Source of the DNA: Oceanisphaera profunda
GTDB lineage: Bacteria > Pseudomonadota > Gammaproteobacteria > Enterobacterales > Aeromonadaceae
Length of the DNA stretch: 64,000 nucleotides
Assembly: GCF_002157895.1 (NCBI RefSeq)
Contig: NZ_CP021377.1
Coordinates: forward strand, 682,001-746,000
Direction: 5' to 3'
Shown here piece after piece: positions 24,520 to 33,528 of the stretch (its first letter is position 1; every line of letters begins with the position of its first letter). A program made the position numbers and the translations under genes. The notes under the pieces were generated by a model. The model did not search any database. It was not told the origin of the DNA and worked only from the letters and a program-made list of their open reading frames with translations.

Positions 24520-25326
24520 ATGAAAGTTATCTCCTTTAATATCAATGGACTTAGGGCGCGTTTGCATCAATTGCAAGCCATTATCGATAAGCACCAGCCG
24601 GATGTGATTGGCCTGCAAGAAATCAAGGTGCACGACGAGGTGTTCCCGGTAGAAGCGGTAGAAGCCATGGGCTATCAGGTGTATTTTCACGGTCAAAAAG
24701 CCCATTACGGCGTAGCCATGCTGTGCAAGCAAACCCCACTGGAAATCCGCAAGGGCTTTCCCGGTGATGAAGAAGATGCCCAGCGACGCATGATCATGGG
24801 CCGCTTTGCCCGCCCCGATGGCAGTGAAGTCACCATCTTAAACGGCTATTTTCCGCAAGGTGAAAACCGCAAGCACGAGACTAAGTTTCCGGCCAAGGCG
24901 AAGTTTTATGAAGACTTGCAAGCCTACCTCACCGAATATCACACCCCAGATGAAGCGGTGATCGTGATGGGTGATGTAAATATTTCGCACACGGATTTAG
25001 ATATCGGCATTGGTGAGCCCAACCGTAAACGCTGGTTGCGCGATGGTAAGTGCTCATTTTTACCAGAAGAGCGGGAATGGATGGAGCGTTTGCTGAGTTG
25101 GGGATTAATCGATACTTGGCGTTTGCAAAATCCTGAGCAGACCGAGCAATATTCGTGGTTTGATTATCGCAGCCGCGGCTTTGATGATAACCGCGGCCTG
25201 CGCATCGATTTAGTATTGGCCACCCAGCCATTAATCGAGCAATTGCTGGAAACCGGCATCGACTACGAATTACGCGGCATCGAAAAGCCGTCCGATCACG
25301 CGCCCATCTGGGCGACGTTTAAGTAA
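24520..25326 (+). CDS. xthA: Exodeoxyribonuclease III
   Basis: A 268-residue AP endonuclease/3'-5' exonuclease of base-excision repair. Motifs: N7 in [14 protein letters not shown], metal-binding Glu in [10 protein letters not shown], the Y-H-G region [14 protein letters not shown], catalytic Asp/Asn in [33 protein letters not shown], and the terminal SDHAPIW with the catalytic His. Length and motif order match E. coli XthA. The frame extends 7 codons upstream, but [14 protein letters not shown] is the family N-terminus. Monocistronic; a 123-bp repeat array follows its stop. Confidence 0.95.
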   Translation: MKVISFNINGLRARLHQLQAIIDKHQPDVIGLQEIKVHDEVFPVEAVEAMGYQVYFHGQKAHYGVAMLCKQTPLEIRKGFPGDEEDAQRRMIMGRFARPDGSEVTILNGYFPQGENRKHETKFPAKAKFYEDLQAYLTEYHTPDEAVIVMGDVNISHTDLDIGIGEPNRKRWLRDGKCSFLPEEREWMERLLSWGLIDTWRLQNPEQTEQYSWFDYRSRGFDDNRGLRIDLVLATQPLIEQLLETGIDYELRGIEKPSDHAPIWATFK

Positions 25327-25360
25327 CTTATTGTGATGTGTAAAGGGTGAAGGGTGAATG

Positions 25361-25770
25361 TGGATTGCCGCGTCGTTGCACTCCTCGCAATGACCAAGGT
25401 TAGGATTGGCTCTGGCCTTTCTTATTCCGTCTTTGCGAGCGTAGCGCGGCAATCTATACCACAACGGCGCGGTACATAACTATGGATTGCCGCGTCGTTA
25501 CACTCCTCGCAAGGACTAAGGTTAGGGTTTGGCTCTGGCCTTTCTTATTCCGTCTTTGCGAGCGTAGCGCGGCAATCTATACCACAACGGCGCGGTACAT
25601 AACTATGGATTGCCGCGTCGTTACACTCCTCGCAATGACCAAGGTTAGGATTTGGCTCTGGCCTTTCTTATTCCGTCTTTGCGAGCGTAGCGCGGCAATC
25701 CATACTACAACGGCGCGGTACATAACTATGGATTGCCGCGTCGTTGTACTCCTCGCAAGGACCAATGTTA
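25361..25770. repeat. Tandem array of a 123-bp unit, three full copies plus a partial fourth (family D)
   Basis: Unit starts (TGGATTGCCGCGTCGTT) are at 25361, 25483, 25606 and 25729, a period of 122-123 bp. Each unit has two arms, GGATTGCCGCGTCGTTACAC ... CTCGCAA and TTGCGAGCGTAGCGCGGCAA, which are partly complementary, separated by a spacer with GGCTCTGGCCTTTCTTATTC. The fourth copy is cut where it meets tilS, and its TTA supplies or abuts the tilS stop codon. Units differ by only a few bases, so amplification is recent. An inverted relative lies at 12246. Confidence 0.9.
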
Positions 25771-27102
25771 GAGCTTACCTTCCAGCTTTGGCTCCCATTC
25801 TATGCGCCAGCCTGCTTGATCGGGCTTGGGAACATAGGCTTGGCTGATAAATAAGCTTGGGATAGCCACTAACTCTTCTCCTTGGAGCAAAAGCGGCATT
25901 TGGCTGCGTTGCCAAGGTGGCACTGCATATTCTTGCCATAATTTCTTTAACGGTCGCGAGCCAGCTCGCCCTTGGGGCTGTGCTCTAAGTCCGCTGATAT
26001 TAAAGCTCAGCTGCAACAGGCTGATATCAAGCTCAGCGATTAAATCTGCCTCTTGTTCTACCCAACTCAGACGCAACCGCCCTACTCCGGCATCCAGCCA
26101 AAGCTCAGCCTTTAGCTGTAATAACGCAATGGGCTGGCCCGCTTTTTGGGGCACATAAAGCGCATCTTGATAACGGCAGATTCGAGAAGCGTCCAACCGC
26201 ACTTCGGGGTTAGCATCATTACGCGCCAAGGCCACTTCTTGCCAGATAGCGTGTAATTGCGCGCGACTAGGGTGCACATTATGTTGCTGCAACCAATGTC
26301 GCAGCACATTATGGCGCCGCGCTACACTTAGCGCTGCTAAGCCGTCTATGTTCAAGCCACTCGCCCCGTTCAACAACGCCGGTAAATCACACTCGGCCCA
26401 CTCTTGAGCCAATTGCAATTGCTCGGCACACAACTCGGCACTGCGCGATAAGGTCTCATTAAAAGAGGGCCACTGCGCTAATAGCGTCGGCAAGATGCGA
26501 TTACGTAAAAAATTACGGTCGAAGTTATTATCGCTATTACTGGGATCTTCTATCCAGCTTAAACCCTGCTCTGTGGCGTAAGCTTCTAAAGATTGGCGCG
26601 AGCAAGATAACAACGGCCGCCATTGTTGATTCTGCTTTCGCTCACAGCCAAAGGGCTTGCGCTCTGGCATGGCCGCCAGCCCTTTAATGCCAGCGCCGCG
26701 CTTAAGCGCCAGCAACAAGGTTTCCGCTTGGTCGTCCAGATGGTGGCCGGTGAGTAAAATATCATTAGGCTGCATGGCTTCACTCAAGGCTTGATAACGC
26801 GCCTCGCGGGCCGCCGCTTCTAGGCTAACTCTGGGCCCGAGTACTACTTGCACCGCTTTAGTCACACAAGCCACGCCTAACGCTGCGGCTACCTCTGTAC
26901 AATGCGCCGGCCACGCTTTGGCGGCGTCTTGCAAGCCATGAGCAATGTGCACGGCGCGAATAGCAATGCCGCGCTCTTTAGCAAACTGTGCCGCCAGTGC
27001 TAATAAGACCGTCGAGTCTAGCCCGCCACTAAAGGCCACCACCAATGAATGGTCGGGTGTTAAGCCACGCATTTGGCGGCAAAAAATGGGATACAAAGAC
27101 AT
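25768..27102 (-). CDS. tilS: tRNA(Ile)-lysidine synthetase
   Basis: Attaches lysine to C34 of the CAU-anticodon tRNA-Ile so that it reads AUA; essential. The 444-residue protein has the PP-loop ATPase motif VAFSGGLDSTVLLAL near residue 23, then LLTGHHLDDQAETLLLALKRGAGIKGLAAM and EDPSNSDNNFDRNFLRNRILPTL, both diagnostic. Next come the TilS substrate-binding domain and a C-terminal domain with GSRPLKKLWQE. It is normal length despite the repeat array that reaches its stop codon. In many gammaproteobacteria tilS follows accA. Here it is on the same strand but 6.4 kb downstream, with two proteases and a sensor between. Confidence 0.94.
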   Translation of the reverse strand: MSLYPIFCRQMRGLTPDHSLVVAFSGGLDSTVLLALAAQFAKERGIAIRAVHIAHGLQDAAKAWPAHCTEVAAALGVACVTKAVQVVLGPRVSLEAAAREARYQALSEAMQPNDILLTGHHLDDQAETLLLALKRGAGIKGLAAMPERKPFGCERKQNQQWRPLLSCSRQSLEAYATEQGLSWIEDPSNSDNNFDRNFLRNRILPTLLAQWPSFNETLSRSAELCAEQLQLAQEWAECDLPALLNGASGLNIDGLAALSVARRHNVLRHWLQQHNVHPSRAQLHAIWQEVALARNDANPEVRLDASRICRYQDALYVPQKAGQPIALLQLKAELWLDAGVGRLRLSWVEQEADLIAELDISLLQLSFNISGLRAQPQGRAGSRPLKKLWQEYAVPPWQRSQMPLLLQGEELVAIPSLFISQAYVPKPDQAGWRIEWEPKLEGKL

Positions 27103-27183
27103 GGAGCACCTTTAAATACAGCGGTCAGTTTTCAGTCATTATCAGCTAAAAAAGAGCCAGGATTAATGACTACAAACTACTTT

Positions 27184-27303
27184 GCCACGGAATACACGGA
27201 AAGGTCTAAGAACAAGATGTTGTACGGTGTATTAATAAGATCTTTTACAATAAATTCTAGGCTGTGTTGCTTTCCGTCCGTGTCATTCCGTGTATTCCGT
27301 GGC
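27184..27303. repeat. Full family A inverted-repeat element
   Basis: A 120-bp copy with GCCACGGAATACACGG at the left and CCGTGTATTCCGTGGC at the right. It lies between tilS and the first M48 gene, in tilS's upstream region, so the tilS promoter must lie in or beside it unless tilS depends on read-through. Confidence 0.75.
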
Positions 27304-27335
27304 GAAAAAAGATCTATGATTAGTACCGCTATAAC

Positions 27336-27364
27336 AAAAACACCGGATCTAGGATCCGGTGTTT
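27336..27364 (-). terminator. Terminator downstream of the first M48 protease gene
   Basis: Stem AAACACCGGATC/GATCCGGTGTTT with loop TAG. A5 on the left gives a T run in the minus-strand transcript. It lies 77 bp past the protease stop. Confidence 0.7.
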
Positions 27365-27440
27365 ATCTTACCACTTCAAGCTAAAAGCTGGCTGTTAGGT
27401 CTTATCTCATACCCTGCTCGCCTCGCTCTTCAGTTGCTTG

Positions 27441-28190
27441 TTAGCGACAGCTTGAGTTTGCGGCAGCGTCGCGGACTAACTCAATACGCTTGTTGGTCGC
27501 GGGGTGGCTAGAAAACAGCCCGCCGCCATTACCTGATTTTTGCATCAATATTTGTTGCGCGCGCATGGCGGCATAAGGATCCATGCCTTGCTGGCATAGT
27601 ACTTCTACGCCATAAACATCCGCTTGCAGCTCATCTTTTTGTGAGAACTGTGCGCCCAAAAATTGGCTACCCAGCTCCGCATAGTCAGAGCTCGCCAAGG
27701 CACCAATAGTGCCACCAGCAGCAGATGCCGCCTGACGGGCGGCCGCAGTGAGATACGCGTTTTTAAACTGGCCTAGGGTATGCTCATATTTGATATGCGC
27801 CACTTCATGACCGATCACCGACATCAGCTCGTCGTCTTTCATTACATCCATCAAACCGGAGTAAACACGCACCGTGCCATCAGGCATAGCAAAAGCGTTA
27901 ATTTCCTTGTCTAAATAGACTTTAAAATTCAGCGGCGTACCGTCAATTTGTGTTAGGCCTTGGGTCACCTTGGCTAAGCGTTGGCTGTAAGCATTGTTCG
28001 CGGGCGCGACTTTATTATCGGCATCCATTTTTTGGGCGGCGAGGCTAGCCTGAGCTTGCAGCTCAGCTTTGCTAATGGTCATGCCTTGAAACGCGGTTAA
28101 GCCGGCACCCAACAACTGGCCGCCATCGTCGGCTACGCAACCACTTAAACTTAAAGTGAGAATACTGGCAGCTATCAGTGTTTTTTTCAT
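27441..28190 (-). CDS. M48 family lipoprotein metalloprotease (LoiP/YggG-like), copy 1
   Basis: A 249-residue zinc protease predicted to be anchored in the outer or inner membrane as a lipoprotein. The lipobox LSLSGC gives Cys18. The active site is HEVAH in SVIGHEVAHIKYEH near residue 128, with the third zinc ligand Glu in QKDELQADVYGVEVL. AFAMPDGTVRVYSGLMD is also conserved. LoiP-type proteases work in envelope quality control. A close paralogue lies 640 bp upstream on the same strand; the two share most motifs, so this is a local duplication. A terminator follows. It is separated from copy 2 by another terminator and a repeat, so it probably has its own promoter. Confidence 0.88.
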   Translation of the reverse strand: MKKTLIAASILTLSLSGCVADDGGQLLGAGLTAFQGMTISKAELQAQASLAAQKMDADNKVAPANNAYSQRLAKVTQGLTQIDGTPLNFKVYLDKEINAFAMPDGTVRVYSGLMDVMKDDELMSVIGHEVAHIKYEHTLGQFKNAYLTAAARQAASAAGGTIGALASSDYAELGSQFLGAQFSQKDELQADVYGVEVLCQQGMDPYAAMRAQQILMQKSGNGGGLFSSHPATNKRIELVRDAAANSSCR

Positions 28191-28513
28191 GTCTCTTAAA
28201 CCTCTTGCGTATCACGGAAACTGTATAACAGAGCAAAATATCCGGCGAGTCAATCAATCATTGTCTAAGAGTACCTTGGCTCTGATGGCTTATCTGCATC
28301 AGACGGCGCATATGAACAACCTAATGATACAAATCATTGCACTACAGCAGCAACGGTAACAAAGGAAGTAGAGCTAGCGACAGCAACACGAAAGGCGGCT
28401 TGGTTAGTTATTAGGGTAATAATCCGATATTGCAGTGGCCCCAATAAAACTTCAACCACGGCCAATTTTTGCCAATAATACCAATCAGGCAAACTAACTG
28501 ATCAAAACCTTTT

Positions 28514-28716
28514 CGCAACGGAACCCACGGAAGAACACGGAAAAATAGTGCTCAAATCTGACAAAGCCAAAACTAAAATAAAAGGCTTTAATAGGTAAGA
28601 GCTAACCCGCCTCCTTACAATAAGCGGGTTATTACAATAAATAAGCTCTTGCTCCCTGTCACTTGTCGATCTTATCCCATCTTAATTGTTCCGTGGGTTC
28701 TGCGTTCTTCCGTTGC
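28514..28716. repeat. Variant family A element
   Basis: Ends are GCAACGGAACCCACGGAAGA and its imperfect inverse TTCTTCCGTTGC, related to the GCCACGGAATACACGG ends of family A but with GTTGC/GCAAC termini. About 203 bp. It lies in the 636-bp gap between the two protease genes; the rest of that gap shows only a terminator. Confidence 0.65.
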
Positions 28717-28772
28717 AAGATTGGTTCTGGATCTAGAACTAAAAGTGATCATTATTTTACTTAGAATGGTAT

Positions 28773-28799
28773 AAAAAAGCCGTCATCAGGACGGCTTTT
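28773..28799 (-). terminator. Terminator downstream of the second M48 protease gene
   Basis: Stem GCCGTC/GACGGC with loop ATCAG, A6 left (T6 on minus) and T4 right. It lies 27 bp after the stop. Confidence 0.82.
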
Positions 28800-28826
28800 G
28801 GCGTTAACATTTCAGCTGAGTGCTTA

Positions 28827-29579
28827 TTATGAACGGCAGCTCGCATTACCCGCAGCCGTGCGAGCTTGGTCAATGCGCTCGTTGCTGGAAGGGTGGGTGG
28901 CAAACAAACCACCTTCACTGGCTGCATGCTTGAGCAAGACTTGCTGCGCACGAAGAGCTGCATAAGGGTCCATATTTAATTGACACAACACTTCAATGCC
29001 ATACAAGTCTGATTCCAACTCATCTTTTTGGGAGAATTGCGCAGACATAAACTCAACGCCCATGTCGGCATATTCAGAAGACGCGAGCTTAGCGGCTTTC
29101 TCACCAAATGCGCTTGCAGCTTGGCGGGCGGCGGCGGCCATATAAGTCGCTTTAAACTGACTTAATGAGTGCTCATGCTTGATGTGACCCATTTCATGTC
29201 CAATAACGGCCACCAGTTCATCATCATGCATCGCATCCATTAAACCTGAATAAACGCGAATCGTGCCATCAGGCATAGCGAAAGCGTTAATTTCATCGTC
29301 CAAATAAACTTGAAAATTTAGTGGCGTGCCATCTACTTGCAATAAATTCGCAGTCAACTTATCTAAACGCTTGCTATATTTGCTGTCCTTTGGTGCTAGT
29401 TCGTTTTCTCTGTCCATTTGTTTAGCAGATAAACTGGCTTGCGCCTGCAATTCGCTTTTAGATAAGGTGAAGCCTTGCCATGCCTTTACACCGGCACCCA
29501 GTAATTGACTATGCTCGTCAGATACACAGCCGCTTAGGCCTAACGTAAGTAGGCTGGCAGCCAGTAGTGTTCTTTTCAT
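28827..29579 (-). CDS. M48 family lipoprotein metalloprotease (LoiP/YggG-like), copy 2
   Basis: A 250-residue paralogue of the neighbouring gene. Lipobox LGLSGC (Cys18), zinc motif HEMGH in AVIGHEMGHIKHEH, third ligand in QKDELESDLYGIEVL, and AFAMPDGTIRVYSGLMD. The C-terminus has THPSSNERIDQARTAAG, matching THPATNKRIELVRDAA-type ends of copy 1. ATG 29579 gives the standard MKRTLLAASLL signal; a start three codons earlier is possible. The two copies differ across the whole length, so the duplication is not very recent. Function as an envelope protease is inferred from the family. Confidence 0.88.
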   Translation of the reverse strand: MKRTLLAASLLTLGLSGCVSDEHSQLLGAGVKAWQGFTLSKSELQAQASLSAKQMDRENELAPKDSKYSKRLDKLTANLLQVDGTPLNFQVYLDDEINAFAMPDGTIRVYSGLMDAMHDDELVAVIGHEMGHIKHEHSLSQFKATYMAAAARQAASAFGEKAAKLASSEYADMGVEFMSAQFSQKDELESDLYGIEVLCQLNMDPYAALRAQQVLLKHAASEGGLFATHPSSNERIDQARTAAGNASCRS

Positions 29580-29658
29580 TGCTCTCAATCCTTGTGCGTA
29601 ACTGTAAAATTAAATTTTTTATTTAGTTTTATTATTATTTAAGCGCCGCCACCATATA

Positions 29659-32589
29659 TTACTTATTTATATCCGTAAAGGTCATCACCCGATTGCGCCC
29701 TTGGCGTTTAGCCTGATACAGCGCCAAATCCGCATTAGCGAGTAAATTATGTTCCTCCATATTAAGACTGCTTTGCGCTACACCTAAGCTAATAGTGAGC
29801 TTAAAGTTGGCGTCAATATCGCTATAGTCATAATTCATTACCGCCAAGCGTAGTCGCTCACAAATGGGCACCGCCTCATTTATTTTCGTATTTTCCAGCA
29901 ATAAGGTGAACTCTTCGCCTCCCCAGCGCGCGGGCATATCTACCTCTCTAATTTCTTGACGAATAATATCCGCTACTATCTTAATAACCTGATCACCAAC
30001 GCCATGAGACCAAGTGTCATTCACCAATTTAAAATGGTCGATATCAATCACCACTAAGGTTATGGGCAAAGCTGAGCGTCGAGCGCGCGCAAATGCGGCA
30101 GCTAAGCCTTCATCAAACCCACGTCTATTAGGTAAGCCGGTTAACACATCTACTCGCGCTTGGCGTTCAAATGCTTGAGCTTGCAATTGTAACTCTTGGG
30201 TTTTGTCACTCACTTGACGTGTTAACTCTTGGGCATGAAAGGTCAGCAATTGCAGACGCAAGCGCATCAATAACCACAGTGACATAATCACCAAGATGGC
30301 AATGATTACCCAGAAAAAAGACAGTTGCCAAATAAAGGGTAATATTGTGAACGCAATCCTAGCTTCTTGTTCATCCCAATCTTGATAAGAGTATGCGGCT
30401 GCCACGCGAAATACATAATCACCAGGCGCTAGATTAGTATACTCGGCACTGTGTTGGGTGCCGCGCAACACCCAGTCTTCGTCAAAGCCTTCCAGCAAAG
30501 TACGATATTGAATACGCTCTGCCATCACAAAACCTAAGCCGGCATAATTAAACTGCACTCGATTACTGCCTGCCGGTAACACCAGATCTGACTGTAAGGC
30601 CTGAGTCACGCCCGAGACTTTAAGCTCTTCAAGGATGACGGGGAAATTAGCATGAGTAAATTTAGCCAAACGTGCTGGATCCATGCTCGTCAGGCCGCGC
30701 GCCGTGGCCACCCAAACTTGACCATCAGCCCCTAACATGGCGCCTGGGTTAGAGCTGCCGTGGGTTTGGCTGCTTGCCATACCATCTCTTTCATTAAACT
30801 GCTCAAACTCCAGGCGCTCTTGCAAACCATCCGCCACTTTATGGGCCGCCGCTAGGCTAATGCGTGTCATGCCCAAGTTACTGCTCAGCCATAAGTTGCC
30901 GTTATTATCATTAATGACTTCAAATATTTTATCTATCGGTAAGCCTTGTTCTTTACCCATTAGGCTTAAACTTTGATCCCCATAGCGGTAGCGTACTAAG
31001 CCCACATCTGTGGCCAACCATACATAATCACCATTGGGCTCTGAGTAAAAACCAAACACATATGCCGCCCCATCATGACGACTAATATCAATCGGTATAA
31101 CTTGGCCCTCACGAATAATGGCCGCGCCATGGCGCAAGCCCACCCAAATATCGCCGTTAACTGCTCTATGTAGGCTCAAAATAAAATTACTGAGTAGGGG
31201 ATCAATGTCTGCATAGCTTGCAAGCAGATCATTACTGAGTCGTAGTAGGCCCGCAGCAGTACCAACCCAGAGGCTACCATCGGGCTCCGCCACTATGGCA
31301 CGCACCTCATTCTCAACACCGCCCTCGGAAGTAGTATAACTACGTGTCACTTGGCCCTGCTCTACGCGCAGTAAGCCATGGCTAAAGGTACCCACCCATA
31401 GCTCTTTGTTTACACCTTCAGCCAAGCTAACAATAGAGGGCGGCAAACCATCGGGCATGGTCAGCGCCAGCGGGTTAAATTGTTCATCATTACGCTGACT
31501 AAGGCCGCCACTACTACCTACCCATAGCGAGCCATCACTGTGGGCCAACACAGTGCGTACATAATTACTCGCTAAGCCATCTTGCTCGCTAAAACTGACA
31601 AAGGGCACATTACGCAGCCGCATTAATCCCGCATGAGTACCAATCCAAATACTGCGCTCGCTATCTTGAAATAAAGAAATCACGCGTTGTTCCTGTAGCC
31701 CGTCTGCTGCCGTTAATTGCTCAATGCCCAACTCACTCACCCGCAATAGCCCATGCTCTCGAGTGCCCAGCCAAAGATTAGCTTGGTCATCTTCTAATAA
31801 ACTAATAATGGCATTATTAGTCAGTTCTGGATAAATTTGGCTCACTGCTGTTTGCTCGGCTTGGTATAAGCCGCTAGCGGTGCCAATCAACAGCTGTTCT
31901 TGCTGATTCAGTAATAAGGCTGACACCTGCATACCGCTTAACTCAGGGACGAGCTGCACCTTATTGTCACTGATCCATACTAATCCCAGTGAGGTGCCTG
32001 CCCATATACGCCCCGCTGCATCTTGCGCTAATTGATAGACATCATTACTGGGTAACCCTGAGGCAATATCAAAATGCGCAATGGTCTGCTCACCTTGGCG
32101 CACATAAATACCCTCGCCTTCGGTAGCTAACCACAGTAAACCTGCATTATCGACCACGACATCATTAATCATGGCGCTGGCATTAGCTTGAGGTGTCCAT
32201 TGGTTATCTGAGTAATGGCTAATATCGCCTTTCACCCCCGTCGCCCATAAACCTGCGCCATCGATTGTTAAGCTGCGCACCGCCGCATCAGCCAATCCTG
32301 TTTCTTCGCCACGGGAAAATACTCGAAATTGATCACCATTATATCGGGCCACGCCTTCCCAAGTAGCAAACCATAAGTAACCTTCTGCGGTTTGGTTAAT
32401 GGCATGGATAGTGTTATTAGGTAAACCATCCAAGGTAGTCCAGTAGTTTTGCTGATAATGAGATAATGGAATGGTCTGCGCTTGCAGTAAGCATGAAGTA
32501 AAACAGAGGCCAAGTAATAACATCAAGCTGCGCTTATTGGCATAATGCAACAGATTAAATAATGTACTCATCTGTAAGTGGTGACCCAT
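29659..32589 (-). CDS. Two-component-type beta-propeller sensor with diguanylate cyclase (GGDEF) output
   Basis: A 976-residue membrane protein. After a signal/anchor (about residues 18-38) comes a long periplasmic sensor of repeated Reg_prop blades: many GxLWxxT/S-type repeats such as GYLWFATWEGVARY, GLLWLATEGEGIY, NLWLGTREHGLLR and SIWIGTHAGLMRL. A Y_Y_Y domain with EDWVLRGTQHSAEYTNLAPGDYVF precedes one membrane helix near 770-790. A short coiled coil leads to the GGDEF domain (about 815-975) with catalytic GGEEF and an RxxD inhibitory site (REVD) five residues before it. It should make c-di-GMP in response to an external ligand. Start uncertain: GTG/ATG 32589 or ATG 32571. It has no partner genes nearby. 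Confidence 0.9.
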   Translation of the reverse strand: MGHHLQMSTLFNLLHYANKRSLMLLLGLCFTSCLLQAQTIPLSHYQQNYWTTLDGLPNNTIHAINQTAEGYLWFATWEGVARYNGDQFRVFSRGEETGLADAAVRSLTIDGAGLWATGVKGDISHYSDNQWTPQANASAMINDVVVDNAGLLWLATEGEGIYVRQGEQTIAHFDIASGLPSNDVYQLAQDAAGRIWAGTSLGLVWISDNKVQLVPELSGMQVSALLLNQQEQLLIGTASGLYQAEQTAVSQIYPELTNNAIISLLEDDQANLWLGTREHGLLRVSELGIEQLTAADGLQEQRVISLFQDSERSIWIGTHAGLMRLRNVPFVSFSEQDGLASNYVRTVLAHSDGSLWVGSSGGLSQRNDEQFNPLALTMPDGLPPSIVSLAEGVNKELWVGTFSHGLLRVEQGQVTRSYTTSEGGVENEVRAIVAEPDGSLWVGTAAGLLRLSNDLLASYADIDPLLSNFILSLHRAVNGDIWVGLRHGAAIIREGQVIPIDISRHDGAAYVFGFYSEPNGDYVWLATDVGLVRYRYGDQSLSLMGKEQGLPIDKIFEVINDNNGNLWLSSNLGMTRISLAAAHKVADGLQERLEFEQFNERDGMASSQTHGSSNPGAMLGADGQVWVATARGLTSMDPARLAKFTHANFPVILEELKVSGVTQALQSDLVLPAGSNRVQFNYAGLGFVMAERIQYRTLLEGFDEDWVLRGTQHSAEYTNLAPGDYVFRVAAAYSYQDWDEQEARIAFTILPFIWQLSFFWVIIAILVIMSLWLLMRLRLQLLTFHAQELTRQVSDKTQELQLQAQAFERQARVDVLTGLPNRRGFDEGLAAAFARARRSALPITLVVIDIDHFKLVNDTWSHGVGDQVIKIVADIIRQEIREVDMPARWGGEEFTLLLENTKINEAVPICERLRLAVMNYDYSDIDANFKLTISLGVAQSSLNMEEHNLLANADLALYQAKRQGRNRVMTFTDINK

Positions 32590-32994
32590 GAGTTAGTAAC
32601 TGGCCATGTAAGGCAATTGATACTGATAAGTTCAATCCTGAAATAGTAGAAAAACATAGTAAATAGCAGGCTGAATTTTTAAGTGAACGTAACGTAAGCG
32701 CAACCATGCTATCTATTTTTAAGTTATAAACAAGTTTTTAGTAACATGAACACCAAACCAACGCTATTTTAATGAGGGGGATTGATTATTTGCATTACAT
32801 TAATCGAATCAATCGTTACATGCCATTAACGATAAAGCTAAAATCCGTACAATAATTGAGCAAAGCAAGCTAACTCTATACCCATTAATATAAAATGATG
32901 TGAAAAAATCTAATACTAATCCAAGTAAAAAAGTGGTCTGTTTAAACGGAAAACTAGAGAAGCCCCCTGCGAGTTACAAAGATAGACACTGTAC

Positions 32995-33125
32995 TTGTAG
33001 TCCCACGCTTTAGCTGTGGATCTTTGTAGCTTCGCGCTTTAGCTGCGAATTCTGCGAAGCAGAAGAATTAGAACTAGAATCATTCCCGCTGAGACGGGAG
33101 TGCCAGCTAAAGCGGCACACTACAA
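32995..33125. repeat. Inverted-repeat element with TTGTAG ends (family E)
   Basis: Left arm TTGTAGTCCCACGCTTTAGC and right arm GCTAAAGCGGCACACTACAA are complementary with few mismatches. Inside is a second TTTGTAGCTTCGCGCTTTAG copy and a TTCTGCGAAGCAGAA palindrome. It is part of a 939-bp gene-free stretch (32590-33528) that also has a half family A end at 33321-33348 and the accA terminator. The AT-rich 32590-32960 part presumably has the sensor gene's promoter but shows nothing I can name. Confidence 0.6.
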
Positions 33126-33320
33126 AAGACTGTGCTGATTGCCGGTTGGGCTTAGGTGTTAGATCCCCCATTCCCTAAGACCCATTAATACCAAACACAC
33201 TAAATAATCGCTCTATTTAAGATCGACATAAAAGTCCCATTGCATAGCTAACTAAAGCAGGCTTTTTATTGGTAAGTTCTTACACAATAAATGCTCTTAG
33301 CTGTTGATATTTTGCTCTTC

Positions 33321-33348
33321 GTCCGTGCCTTTCCGTATATTCCGTGGC
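33321..33348. repeat. Solo right end of a family A element
   Basis: GTCCGTGCCTTTCCGTATAT followed by TCCGTGGC matches the right end of full copies; no left partner is seen nearby. Confidence 0.55.
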
Positions 33349-33413
33349 AAATATGGTTTTAGAACTTAGGGTTTTAGGGCCAAGAGCGAGATATCCTACA
33401 TACATAAAGGCAT

Positions 33414-33444
33414 AAAAAAAGCACCGAGCTTATGGGCTCAGTGC
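33414..33444 (-). terminator. Rho-independent terminator of the core operon (after accA)
   Basis: On the minus strand GCACTGAGC/GCTCGGTGC with a 6-nt loop followed by T7. It lies 85 bp past the accA stop and marks the end of the long rpsB-to-accA transcription direction. Confidence 0.85.
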
Positions 33445-33528
33445 TCTATAACTTCTAGTTTCTAGCTTATAAGGTTGAGTGTTTTACACTTCACCCTTTA
33501 CGCCTCACTCCTCACGGGAGCGAAGCGA

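Noticed and set aside
25361-25770. Possible CRISPR array
   Set aside because: The whole 123-bp unit is repeated, with no unique spacers between short repeats, and no cas genes are near.
25482-25847. 121-codon ORF across the repeat array
   Set aside because: It is the translation of tandem non-coding units (the protein itself repeats), has no ribosome binding site and overlaps the end of tilS.
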